Origin: JBCCGG01 sp039029395
GTDB taxonomy: Bacteria > Pseudomonadota > Alphaproteobacteria > Kiloniellales > JAKSDN01
Assembly (NCBI GenBank): GCA_039029395.1
Contig: JBCCGG010000057.1
Location: 1 to 37,049, forward strand
Direction of reading: 5' to 3'
Length of the DNA stretch: 37,049 bases
The position numbers and the translations under genes were made by a program. Under the pieces are notes generated by a model, which did not search any database, was not told where the DNA came from, and saw only the letters and a list, made by a program, of their open reading frames with translations. This document shows, in pieces, positions 9,881 through 17,879 of the stretch (its first letter is position 1; the number at the start of each line of letters is the position of its first letter).

Positions 9881-10725
9881 GCGGAAAGCGTGTCGTCGTC
9901 CGGCCGCTGAGCCGCGCCTTGGTAGAGCGCTTCGCGCTGGGCCAAGGTGACCTTCTTGTAGGCCGCCAATCCCTCGGGATCGAAATTCATGCGAGGCCGT
10001 GGAAGCGGCTGAAAGTGCCCATGACTATCCTCGCCGCGCACCAGCTGTGCGTAGTCCCGGCTGGCCACCACCTGGCGCATGGCAGGCGTGATGTACTGCA
10101 TCGCCAGGCCGACCCGCCAGGCGTCCGTGCGGTTCGCGCCGGAGGCGTGGAACATGCGCCCGTGGTGCAGAGACAGCTCACCCGGCCGCAACACCACCGG
10201 CACGGCATCGCCCTCTTCGACGTCGACCGCGATCTCCTGGCCGCGGGTCAGCATGTTGGTATCGGCGAAGGTATCGGCGTGGGCGACCATGCCGCGCCGG
10301 TGTGAGCCGGGCACAAAACGCATACAGCCGTTGGCCTCGTCGGCCACGCTCAGCGCCAGCCACGCGGTCACCTCATCGGTGCCGTCGAGGCCCCAATACT
10401 TCAGGTCCTGATGCCAGGAAATATAGGACTCGCTCATGGGCGGCTTGAGAAAGAAACCGGCACCCCATAGCAAGATGTCGGGCCCGAGCACTGCCTCCAC
10501 TGCGTCCAGGATGTGGCCGTTGCGGGTGATCCGATCGACCAGGGGAAAGATCAAGTGGGTGTGCGTGCGAGAATAGGTCTCGGTCCTGGGATCGCTCGCC
10601 ATGAGGCCGAGGAACTCGTCCCGGGCGGCCAGCGCCTCCCCTGTGGCGAGAACCGGGATCGGGAAGACAAAGCCATCGCGCTCGAAACGCTCGGCGACTA
10701 CCGACGGACTGAAGGATCTATCCAT
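9877..10725 (-). CDS. Second PhyH-family dioxygenase, paralogue of its neighbour
   Basis: A 282-residue PhyH protein with triad H105, D107 (WHQD) and H193 (MFHASG) and probable 2-oxoglutarate Arg204. It shares long stretches with the facing gene: WHQDxxYWGL, NMLTRGQEI and an RGxDSxGHF motif near the C-terminus, so the two are paralogues in an inverted arrangement. The stop codon overlaps that of its partner within TTAA. I chose the ATG at 10725; a GTG at 10758 would add 11 residues with no better ribosome site. The substrate is unknown. Confidence 0.88.
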   Translation of the reverse strand: MDRSFSPSVVAERFERDGFVFPIPVLATGEALAARDEFLGLMASDPRTETYSRTHTHLIFPLVDRITRNGHILDAVEAVLGPDILLWGAGFFLKPPMSESYISWHQDLKYWGLDGTDEVTAWLALSVADEANGCMRFVPGSHRRGMVAHADTFADTNMLTRGQEIAVDVEEGDAVPVVLRPGELSLHHGRMFHASGANRTDAWRVGLAMQYITPAMRQVVASRDYAQLVRGEDSHGHFQPLPRPRMNFDPEGLAAYKKVTLAQREALYQGAAQRPDDDTLSA

Positions 10726-10860
10726 GGTCACCCACTCACTCTGGTGGCGTCTCGTCACTTAGATTAGCGAGCTGGGCGACTGGATCAAGAGACCAAAACT
10801 GGCCTAGGTAACTAGAGTATGCTATGATCCACCACAACTCAAAATAAAGGAACGAAGCAC

Positions 10861-11550
10861 GTGATCAGGATTGATCGCACCAGGATCTTCCTTCTGATAA
10901 TTTTGACTTCCGTCGGCCTCACCTGGCTCTCCGCGCCGGCCGAAGCGGCGAAGTGCTCGGCGCCCAGCACAAAGCCCAAGATTCACCTGCGCATGAAGTA
11001 CGCCGAGCCGACATACGTCCAGGACCGCAACACGGCCGGCATGCGCAACGTGATCAATGACATCCAGGGCTACACTTCAGGGCCCTGGCACTTGCCGCTC
11101 GGCCTCACGATCGCGAACTTCGGCACCTCCTACCAGACCCAGATGACCTACCGCAAAGCCAAGGGCGGCGGCTATTGCGTGGCCCTCAGCGAGGCCACGA
11201 TCACGGTCGGCTACGAGGACATGACGATCTATCTCAGCCGGGACTACGCCGAGGGCTCCTGCGAGTTCGATGCTATCCTCGAACACGAGCTGGAGCACGT
11301 GGCGATCAACGAAGGGGTGTTGCGCTCCTACAAAACCAAGTTCCAAGAGGCCCTGAAACGTGTTCTGCGCTCAAAGCGGGTGATCTTCGTGCACCGCAAG
11401 CAAGAGGCCCGTTCGGCCTACCTGCTCGAGTTTCAACGCCAGTTCGAGCCGGTCGCCAGGAAGATGATGCGCGCGCGGGACCAGAAGAACGCCAAGATCG
11501 ATACGCGCGCGAGCTACGAGCGGGTGCACGCCAAGTGCAGCAACTGGTGA
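10861..11550 (+). CDS. Exported protein with HELEH zinc-protease-like motif
   Basis: The 229-residue product begins at a GTG preceded by AAAGGA at a good distance. Residues 1-30 look like a Sec signal peptide (hydrophobic core, then SAPAEAA), so the protein is probably periplasmic or secreted. The motif ILEHELEHVAIN (H142, E143, H146) matches the HExxH zinc-binding pattern of metallopeptidases and recalls DUF922-type proteins, though I cannot confirm the family. Four cysteines lie outside the signal (32, 106, 134 and one near the end), which could form disulfides. The C-terminal 70 residues are highly basic. There is no operon partner. Confidence 0.75.
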   Translation: MIRIDRTRIFLLIILTSVGLTWLSAPAEAAKCSAPSTKPKIHLRMKYAEPTYVQDRNTAGMRNVINDIQGYTSGPWHLPLGLTIANFGTSYQTQMTYRKAKGGGYCVALSEATITVGYEDMTIYLSRDYAEGSCEFDAILEHELEHVAINEGVLRSYKTKFQEALKRVLRSKRVIFVHRKQEARSAYLLEFQRQFEPVARKMMRARDQKNAKIDTRASYERVHAKCSNW

Positions 11551-11627
11551 GCCTCACTTGAAACCACGGCCGACGGAGCTATACCAGGCCTGAGCTCTAC
11601 CTGTTGCCTCGGACTGGAATGACGCCC

Positions 11628-12314
11628 ATGAACTACGCCCTGCCCCTCTGGCCCCAGCCCAGCCTGCCGATTGTCGGCAGCAGCGCCCGCTTTCCCGTGC
11701 GCCGTATCTTTTGCGTCGGCCGAAACTACGCGGAGCACATTCGCGAGATGGGCGGAGATCCGGATCGCGAAGCCCCCTTCTTCTTCATGAAGCCAGCCGA
11801 CTCTCTGGCTCAGGACGGCGCCCAGGTCCCATACCCGCCCGGCACAAGTGACCTCCATCACGAGGTCGAGCTGGTGCTCGCGATCGGCGGTGGCGGCCGC
11901 GACATCGCGCCGGAAGATGCGGCCGGCCAGCTGTTCGGCCAGGCGGTCGGTATCGATCTAACCCGGCGCGACCTGCAAGGCGAGGCAAAGAAAACCCGGC
12001 GCCCCTGGGAAGTGGGCAAGGCCTTTGAGCAGGCCGCCCCCTGCGGCCCGATCACCCCCATCGAGCAGGTCGCCCTGCTGGAGCGCGGCGCCATTCGTCT
12101 AAGAGTTGGCGATCAAACGCGCCAGGCTGGCGACCTGGGTCAAATGATCTGGTCCTCGCCCGAGATCGTTTCCCATCTTTCCCGACTCTTTACCCTGAAG
12201 CCCGGGGATCTGATTTTCACCGGCACGCCCGACGGCGTCGGCCCGGTCGGTCCGGGAGAGCGACTGCGCGCCGAGGTCGAGGGTCTGGCGCCGCTGATCG
12301 TGGAGATCACTTAG
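11628..12314 (+). CDS. Fumarylacetoacetate hydrolase (FAH) family protein, fumarylpyruvate-hydrolase-like
   Basis: A protein of about 228 residues with the FAH fold, which binds Mg or Mn and cleaves or decarboxylates acylpyruvates. Seen are VGRNYAEH, the metal ligands in HHEVELVLAIG, an Asp in GIDLTRRD, and FTGTPDGVGPV near the end. Small proteins of this type often act as fumarylpyruvate or maleylpyruvate hydrolases in gentisate-type pathways, but no such pathway genes are beside it. The start at 11628 (MNYALP) is preferred because it fits the family N-terminus; ATG 11619 and TTG 11604 are alternatives. Its stop overlaps that of the regulator at 12311 within TTAG. Confidence 0.88.
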   Translation: MNYALPLWPQPSLPIVGSSARFPVRRIFCVGRNYAEHIREMGGDPDREAPFFFMKPADSLAQDGAQVPYPPGTSDLHHEVELVLAIGGGGRDIAPEDAAGQLFGQAVGIDLTRRDLQGEAKKTRRPWEVGKAFEQAAPCGPITPIEQVALLERGAIRLRVGDQTRQAGDLGQMIWSSPEIVSHLSRLFTLKPGDLIFTGTPDGVGPVGPGERLRAEVEGLAPLIVEIT

Positions 12315-13300
12315 CTGGTGCCTCTCAGCAGGCTCCGGTCCTCGCGCGGCGAACGGTCGAACAGCTTACGGTAAGCGCGCGAGAAATAGGGCGCGGAGAA
12401 GAAGCCGCAAGCGAGCGCCACCTGAAGCACGGTCATGCCGGTCTGTTGCAGCAGCAGGCGGGCATGGTGCAAACGGAGCTTGAGGTAAAATCCGCTCGGT
12501 GTCTCGCCGAAATGGCTGCGGAACAGACGCTCGAGCTGGCGTCTGGAAATGCTGCCCAGGTCGGCTAGTTCGTCGACCGAAAGCGGTTCCTCCAGGTTCT
12601 GCTCCATGGCCTCGATGATCGCGATCAGCTTGGGATGATGGATGCCCAGGCGCAGGCCCAGGGCCATGCGCTGGTGGTCGCCATGGCTGCGGATGCGCTC
12701 GTGCAGCATGGATTCCGACACCGCCACCGAGAGCGCCTTGCCATGGCGTTGGCCGATCCGGTGCAACATGAGGTCAAGGGAAGCCGTACCGCCCGAGCAG
12801 GTCAGAAATCGGCCGTCGATCTCGAACAGGTCCGTCGAGGCCTCGATATCGTCGAAGCGCTCGACGAAACCGGGCAGAGACTCCCAATGGGTCGTTGCAC
12901 GCCGACCGTTCAACAAGCCGGCCCGGGCCAGAATCACGGCACCGGTGCACAAGCCACCGATCTCGGCGCCCTTGCGGTTGAGCCGTCGTAGCCAGGAAAG
13001 GAGTGCCTTCGTCTCGTAGCGTTCGGGCTCGAAGCTGGCGCAGACCATCACGGTCGGCACGAAATCGACCTCGGCGATCGGCTTCTCGACCATCATGGCC
13101 ATGCCGTTGCTTGATTCGACCGGCTGGCCGTCGACCGAATAGAGATGCCAGCTGTAAAGCAGCTCGCCTTTGAGCCGATTGGCAATCCTCATAGGCTCGA
13201 CCGCCGAGACCAGAGAGATCATGGAAAACTGTGGCACCAGGACGAAGCCGATCCGCTCGGTCCCGTTGCGCGGCACGTTTAGCCCCGTCTCCTGCCCCAT
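12311..13300 (-). CDS. GATase1-AraC transcription regulator (GlxA/CdhR/GbdR type)
   Basis: A 329-residue regulator: an N-terminal DJ-1/PfpI-like domain (about 15-190) with the GGLCTGAVILA nucleophile-elbow segment, then an AraC DNA-binding domain with two helix-turn-helix units (about 225-320, including SISRRQLERLFRSHFGETPSGFYL). Pseudomonas relatives GbdR and CdhR use this architecture to activate glycine betaine and carnitine catabolism. Lying downstream of the thioesterase and methyltransferase genes, it is the natural candidate to control that block; this is inference from family and position. AAGGAG precedes the ATG. Confidence 0.85.
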   Translation of the reverse strand: MGQETGLNVPRNGTERIGFVLVPQFSMISLVSAVEPMRIANRLKGELLYSWHLYSVDGQPVESSNGMAMMVEKPIAEVDFVPTVMVCASFEPERYETKALLSWLRRLNRKGAEIGGLCTGAVILARAGLLNGRRATTHWESLPGFVERFDDIEASTDLFEIDGRFLTCSGGTASLDLMLHRIGQRHGKALSVAVSESMLHERIRSHGDHQRMALGLRLGIHHPKLIAIIEAMEQNLEEPLSVDELADLGSISRRQLERLFRSHFGETPSGFYLKLRLHHARLLLQQTGMTVLQVALACGFFSAPYFSRAYRKLFDRSPREDRSLLRGTS

Positions 13301-13343
13301 AATTCCGGACGCTCCTTGTCACGGCGGTGTAACATGGGGATAG

Positions 13344-13373
13344 CCTATATTGGATGCGGCTGGGAAGCGCCAA
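13344..13373 (-). promoter_or_regulatory. Candidate promoter of the GATase1-AraC regulator
   Basis: On the minus strand TTGGCG (13373-13368) is followed after 18 bases by TATAGG (13349-13344), about 45 bases before the start codon at 13300. It resembles a sigma-70 site. Judged by eye only. Confidence 0.4.
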
Positions 13374-13430
13374 AAATTCCGCAGGGACCAAGGGTCATGG
13401 AGAACCGCCCTGCGAACGGAAGCGGGCCCG

Positions 13431-14927
13431 TCAAACCGAAACGGCGCTGCCCAAATAGAAGGTCGTGGTCATGACGAAGTAGATCAGCACGCCGAAGATG
13501 TCGTTGGTCGTCGTGATGAAGACGCCGGTTGCGACCGCCGGATCGACCTTAAAGTGGTTGAGCACGAGTGGGATCGTCGCGCCCAAGGTGGCGGCCATTA
13601 CGATCACGATGGTAAGAGAGCCGCCCACGGCAAGCGCAAGGTGGCCCGGTGCCGCGATGTCGACAAGACGTGAGGCTACCAGAATTAGCACACCCAACAG
13701 CAGAGCGATCACCAGGCCGTTGACCAGGGCGCCCGCCAGCTCTTTCAGGACCCGGTTGCCGATGTCGCCGATCCACAGGTTGCCGTTAGCCAGGCCCTGA
13801 ACGGTCACCGTCGAGGCTTGAATGCCGGCGTTGCCGGCCATCGCCATGACCACCGGAATGAAGCTCGCCAATATCGCCGCCTGGGCCAGCTCCTCCTCGA
13901 AGGTGCCGACCACGCTGGCCGCGACGCTCGCGCCCAGCAGGCCTCCGACCAGCCATGGCAGGCGGCCCTTGACCAGGCGCGCGAGCGTATCGTCGGCCTG
14001 GGCGTCGGAGGACACGCCGCTCATGAGCAGGATATCCTCCTCGGCCTCCTGGCGCACCACGTCGCGCAGCTCGTCCACCGTGATGCGGCCGATCACGCGC
14101 TGGTCGGCGTCGATCACAGGGATAGTCTGAACCCGGAAGCGCTCGGCCAGCTCCAGCACCTCCTCCTGATCGGCGCTGGCATGCACCGTTGCCGGCACCT
14201 CGCGCATGATGTCCTGGACGATGGTCTTCTTGGTGTTGAGCAGCAGGTCGCGCAGCCTGAGCAGACCCACCAGGCGGCGCTCCTCGTCGACCACGTAGAC
14301 CTCGTAGAGCTTGTCGATCTCCCTGGCGCCGCGCCGGATCTGCCGGGTCGCCACGCCGATCGGCCAGTCCTCGAGCACCGCGACGAACTGGTCGCTCATG
14401 ATTCCGCCGGCGGAATCCTCGTCGTAGACCAGGCGCTCGGCCAGGCCTTCGCGGTGCGCCAGGCGGGGCAGCAGCTCGGCCACCATGTCGTCCGGCAGGT
14501 CGGTGAGCAGCACGACCGCGTCGTCGTCGGACAGCCCATCGACGATCGCCGCGATGCGCGAGATTCCGGTTTCCTCCATCAACACCGAGCGCAAGGCCGG
14601 GCTGATTTCGACCAGCACCTTGACCGCCGGCCCGGGCGGCAGCCAGTTGTAGAGCTTGCGGGCGCGCTTGAGCGGCAGCTGGATCAGCGCTTCCATGACC
14701 GCGGCCGGCGGCCATTTGGCGATCATGGCGAGCACCGCTTCGCGGTCGCGCTGCTTGATCAGGCGCTTCAGCTCGGCCAGCAGCGGCTTGTTGGCCTCGA
14801 GGACCTCTCCGGGCTCGCCGCGGGTCCACATTGACGCTTGGGGTGCCGCGTTGCCGTCTTGCGAGGGTGCCTGTGCCACGTCCATCTCCCGAGTTTGCTG
14901 GCCCTCGGGATGATAGAGGTGCTCCAT
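13431..14927 (-). CDS. mgtE: MgtE magnesium transporter
   Basis: A 498-residue inner-membrane Mg2+ channel. It has an N-terminal MgtE_N helical superhelix (about 45-160), a pair of CBS domains (about 165-290) that sense Mg2+, a connecting helix, and a five-helix membrane domain (about 315-495). The pore signature PVVMAMAGNAGIQAS and the last-helix motif DPAVATGVFITTTNDIFG are intact. Length is near the usual 450-480 plus about 40 extra N-terminal residues; the ATG at 14885 would remove 14 of them. It lies 33 bases behind the thioesterase gene and could be read with it, though a metabolic link is not obvious. Confidence 0.95.
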   Translation of the reverse strand: MEHLYHPEGQQTREMDVAQAPSQDGNAAPQASMWTRGEPGEVLEANKPLLAELKRLIKQRDREAVLAMIAKWPPAAVMEALIQLPLKRARKLYNWLPPGPAVKVLVEISPALRSVLMEETGISRIAAIVDGLSDDDAVVLLTDLPDDMVAELLPRLAHREGLAERLVYDEDSAGGIMSDQFVAVLEDWPIGVATRQIRRGAREIDKLYEVYVVDEERRLVGLLRLRDLLLNTKKTIVQDIMREVPATVHASADQEEVLELAERFRVQTIPVIDADQRVIGRITVDELRDVVRQEAEEDILLMSGVSSDAQADDTLARLVKGRLPWLVGGLLGASVAASVVGTFEEELAQAAILASFIPVVMAMAGNAGIQASTVTVQGLANGNLWIGDIGNRVLKELAGALVNGLVIALLLGVLILVASRLVDIAAPGHLALAVGGSLTIVIVMAATLGATIPLVLNHFKVDPAVATGVFITTTNDIFGVLIYFVMTTTFYLGSAVSV

Positions 14928-14960
14928 GACACGATAAAGACCGCCCTTGGCCGGGCGGCG

Positions 14961-15440
14961 CTACTTGGCTTGACCGATCGCGCGCCCCGCCTGCTTGGGC
15001 CAGGGCGCGTGTTGCTGAGCTTCGTGCATCGCCTCTAAGCGGGCGTGGACCTCGGGCGAGAAGGGCGCGGTGCGTGGGCCGCTGGTGTCGACGTGCAGCA
15101 GCATCAGCTCCTCAGTCGCCAACAAGCCGCCGTCGTCACCGTGGTGCAGCGCGTGGAACACCCGGGCGCGCTTGGCGTCCAGGGTCAAGAGCCAGGTGCG
15201 CACCTCCAAGGGCTCTCCCTCTCCCGCTTCGCTCAGATAGTGGATGTGGGCCTCGACCGTGTAGACCGAACTCTTGCTCCGCACCCGCTCCTCTTGGCCA
15301 AGTCCGATGTGATCTAGCAGCGCGTCGGTCGCGAAACCGAAGACCAGCACGTAATAGGCCTCGGACATGTGTCCATTGTAGTCGATCCACTCGGCGCGCA
15401 CCCGGTCATGGTAAAGCGTTAGCCACGGCGCCTCGGTCAC
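14961..15440 (-). CDS. Hotdog thioesterase, betainyl-CoA thioesterase (CdhB)-like
   Basis: A protein of about 159 residues with the 4HBT hotdog fold. The WIDYNGHMSEAYY segment (D20, G23-H24-M25) matches 4-hydroxybenzoyl-CoA-type thioesterases, and in particular the group linked with L-carnitine dehydrogenase. In Pseudomonas, CdhB of this kind hydrolyses betainyl-CoA to glycine betaine. The chosen start is a GTG at 15440, eight bases after the methyltransferase stop. The frame stays open to 15623, but that part is antisense-like sequence inside the methyltransferase gene. The window also has a CdhC-like enzyme, which supports the assignment. The true acyl-CoA substrate is not proven. Confidence 0.8.
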   Translation of the reverse strand: MTEAPWLTLYHDRVRAEWIDYNGHMSEAYYVLVFGFATDALLDHIGLGQEERVRSKSSVYTVEAHIHYLSEAGEGEPLEVRTWLLTLDAKRARVFHALHHGDDGGLLATEELMLLHVDTSGPRTAPFSPEVHARLEAMHEAQQHAPWPKQAGRAIGQAK

Positions 15441-15448
15441 GGAAGCTA

Positions 15449-17026
15449 CTACCAGCGAGAGTTGCCCGGGCACATGTCCGGGCGCGGCAGGCAGATGTTG
15501 AAGCGCTCGCGGATCTCGTCGTCGAGCGCGTCGGGGATGTGGCGCGGGTAGTGCTTGGAGAGCGTCGCCTTGACTTTCTCCCGCGCCTTCTCGCGCACGT
15601 CGGTGGCGCCCTGCTCGATCCATTCCTTCGGGCTCGTGCGGTCGCCGACCTCTGGATAGATGTACTCCGACTGCATCAGCGACAGCGTCTGCTCGTGGCC
15701 CAGGTAGTGATTCGGGCCCTCCAGGCAGACCTGGCGCATGGCCTCCAGGGAGAGCGAGTCCTCGGTCACCTCGATGCCGCGCACCGTGCGCATGGCGCTG
15801 CCGAGAAGATCGTTGTCGATTACGAAGCTCTCGAAGCAGCAGCCGAGCAGGCTTGCGTGCATGCCCGCCGACTCGTAGACCATGTTGGCACCGGCCAGAC
15901 CGGCAATCGCGTTGGTGTAGCCCTTCTCCAGGCCGGCCTGGGCATCGGGCACTTTGGAGTCCGACATGCCGGCCGGCACGCCCCCGGCCAGATCGTAGTA
16001 GTGAGCCATCTGAGCGCAGGCCGCGGTCAGCAGCGCCTGCTCACCGCTGCCGCCGGACATGGCGCCGGTGCGCAGGTCCGAAACGAAGGGCCAGGGCCCG
16101 AAGACTGCCGGATGGCCGGGCGAGATCAGATTGACGTAGACCAGGGCGGCCAGCACCTCGGCGACCTCCTGGACCACCGCGCCAGCCAGCGCCGCCGGGC
16201 TGGTCGCGCCCGCTTGCCCCGCCGCCAGCAGCAGCACCGGCATGCCGCCGCGCACCGCCGACTCCAGGCAGTCGCAAGCATCCTCGGCGAACTTGAAAGG
16301 CGGCACCACGAAGCAGCAGGACATGGATGCGAAGGGCCGCGCCCGCCACTTGTCCTCGCCGCCGGCGATGGCGTGGAACATCTGCAGCGTCTCGTCGACG
16401 TGCTCGGGCATCACCATAGAGGTGCCCACATGCTTGGTGGTGCCCGAGACGCAGGCGTAGGCCGTATTGAGGTCCATGTCCCGGGGGTCTTCCAAATCCC
16501 GGCACACGATCGAGCGCTGGAAGAAGTGGATGTTGTCCAGCGTGTCGACCAGGCGGGAGATGTCGTAGAGGTCGGCCAGGGTCGATTCCCGGTACTCGCC
16601 GGTCATGGCATCGACCATGTGGACCGCGGCGCCGGCCGTGCCGAAGTGCACCTTCTTGCCGTGGGGCACGAAGTCGTGCTTGGGGTCCTGGCCGTGCAGG
16701 GTGAAGCCCCGGTTGACCGTGTTGGCCAGCATGTCCTCGACCATGGCGCGCGGAAACAGCAGCCGGCCCTGGTCGGTCAGCGTGCCGCCGGCCGAGGTCA
16801 CCAGGTCGATGCACGACGGGATGGCATCGCAAAAGCCGATGTTCTCCAGGGCATCGAGCGCGGCCCGATGGATCTTCTCGACTTCGAGCTCCGAGAGCGG
16901 CTGATAGAGCCCGCCCTCCATGCCGGGCTGGACCGCCCGCTTCTCGTCTGGGATTGGGGCCGCCCGCAGCTCGCGCCGCGCATTGCGCCCGCCACGACGC
17001 TTGCCGAGAGTTTCAACATCGCTCAT
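15449..17026 (-). CDS. MttB-superfamily (COG5598) methyltransferase, non-pyrrolysine
   Basis: A 525-residue member of the trimethylamine methyltransferase superfamily. Seen are the barrel segments GTAGAAVHMVDAMTGEYRES, HVGTSMVMPEHVDETL and GPNHYLGHEQTL. No in-frame UAG is needed, so it is of the non-pyrrolysine type, like glycine betaine:corrinoid methyltransferase MtgB and other quaternary-amine enzymes. Such enzymes pass a methyl group to a corrinoid protein, yet no corrinoid-binding or corrinoid:folate methyltransferase gene is in this window. An excellent GGAGGT ribosome site precedes the ATG. It heads a minus-strand run with the thioesterase and MgtE genes and is divergent from the SDR gene 62 bases away. 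The substrate is inferred to be a methylated amine. Confidence 0.88.
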   Translation of the reverse strand: MSDVETLGKRRGGRNARRELRAAPIPDEKRAVQPGMEGGLYQPLSELEVEKIHRAALDALENIGFCDAIPSCIDLVTSAGGTLTDQGRLLFPRAMVEDMLANTVNRGFTLHGQDPKHDFVPHGKKVHFGTAGAAVHMVDAMTGEYRESTLADLYDISRLVDTLDNIHFFQRSIVCRDLEDPRDMDLNTAYACVSGTTKHVGTSMVMPEHVDETLQMFHAIAGGEDKWRARPFASMSCCFVVPPFKFAEDACDCLESAVRGGMPVLLLAAGQAGATSPAALAGAVVQEVAEVLAALVYVNLISPGHPAVFGPWPFVSDLRTGAMSGGSGEQALLTAACAQMAHYYDLAGGVPAGMSDSKVPDAQAGLEKGYTNAIAGLAGANMVYESAGMHASLLGCCFESFVIDNDLLGSAMRTVRGIEVTEDSLSLEAMRQVCLEGPNHYLGHEQTLSLMQSEYIYPEVGDRTSPKEWIEQGATDVREKAREKVKATLSKHYPRHIPDALDDEIRERFNICLPRPDMCPGNSRW

Positions 17027-17088
17027 GACAGACCTCCATCGATCTGGAATTCTGGACCCGAGGAGTCGGGAGAGGGAGCCGCGAATTC

Positions 17089-17868
17089 ATGTCCCACGGC
17101 TTGACGGACAAAAGGGTGCTGATCACGGCCGGTGCCAGCGGCTTGGGCCGCGCCATGGCCGCGGCTTTTCTCGCTGCCGGCGCCCGGGTCCACATCTGCG
17201 ATCTGGACAAGACCACCCTGAGCGCCTGCCAAGAGACCATGCGGGGCCTCACTACAAGCCAAATCGACGTGGCCGAACACGAAGCGGTCGAACGGCTCTT
17301 CGTCGATGCCGAGGCCGCGCTGGGCGGACTCGACGTACTGATCAACAACGCCGGCATCGCCGGGCCGACCGCACTGGCCGAGGATTGCTCGCCGCCGGAC
17401 TGGAGCCGCACGCTTGAGGTCAATCTGAACGGTGCCTTCTTCTGCGCGCGTCAGGCGATACCCCTGCTCAAGCTGGCCGGCGGCGGCGTGATCCTCAATA
17501 TGTCCTCGACCGCGGGCCTTCATGGCTGCCCCCAACGCGCGCCCTACGTCGCCTCCAAGTGGGCGCTGATAGGACTCACCAAGACGCTCGCCATGGAGCT
17601 CGGCTCCTTCGGAATCCGCGTCAACGCGATCTGCCCGGGCTCGGTCGAGGGGCCGCGTATCGAGCGGGTGATCGCCGCCGACGCCGCCAGCCGCGATCGG
17701 ACGCCCGAGGAGATCCGGATGCACTACCAGAGCCAGACCTCCCTGCGTTGCTTCGTCAGCGCCGAGGACGTGGCCGCGACCGCGCTGTTCCTGGCGTCGC
17801 CCGCAGGACGCCGGATCTCGGGACAGGCTGTGTCGGTCGACGGTCATACCGAATCGCTCTCCCTGTAA
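17089..17868 (+). CDS. Short-chain dehydrogenase/reductase
   Basis: A 259-residue classical SDR. Visible are the nucleotide-binding TAGASGLG (about 13-20), D39 in HICDLD, NNAG (near 87), the catalytic Ser in NMSSTAG, the YVASK Tyr and Lys, and a CPGSVEGP cofactor loop. D39 at the end of the second strand favours NAD over NADP. The gene is divergent from the methyltransferase and faces the BKACE gene. Within a carnitine-like block it may oxidise a hydroxy group to supply the beta-keto substrate, a job done elsewhere by CdhA, which is absent here. That role is inference. Confidence 0.9.
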   Translation: MSHGLTDKRVLITAGASGLGRAMAAAFLAAGARVHICDLDKTTLSACQETMRGLTTSQIDVAEHEAVERLFVDAEAALGGLDVLINNAGIAGPTALAEDCSPPDWSRTLEVNLNGAFFCARQAIPLLKLAGGGVILNMSSTAGLHGCPQRAPYVASKWALIGLTKTLAMELGSFGIRVNAICPGSVEGPRIERVIAADAASRDRTPEEIRMHYQSQTSLRCFVSAEDVAATALFLASPAGRRISGQAVSVDGHTESLSL

Positions 17869-17879
17869 CGAGAGCGGAT

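Noticed and set aside
15441..15623. N-terminal extension of the thioesterase to an ATG at 15623
   Set aside because: This stretch lies inside the methyltransferase gene and translates to Arg/Ala-rich sequence without hotdog similarity.
15449..17026. Possible pyrrolysine (UAG) codon in the MttB-like gene
   Set aside because: The frame is uninterrupted over the full family length, so it is the non-pyrrolysine type.
15074..17104. A 676-codon plus-strand open frame across the methyltransferase gene
   Set aside because: It is antisense to a well-supported gene, its translation is rich in Arg, His and Gly with no motifs, and long antisense frames are common in GC-rich DNA.
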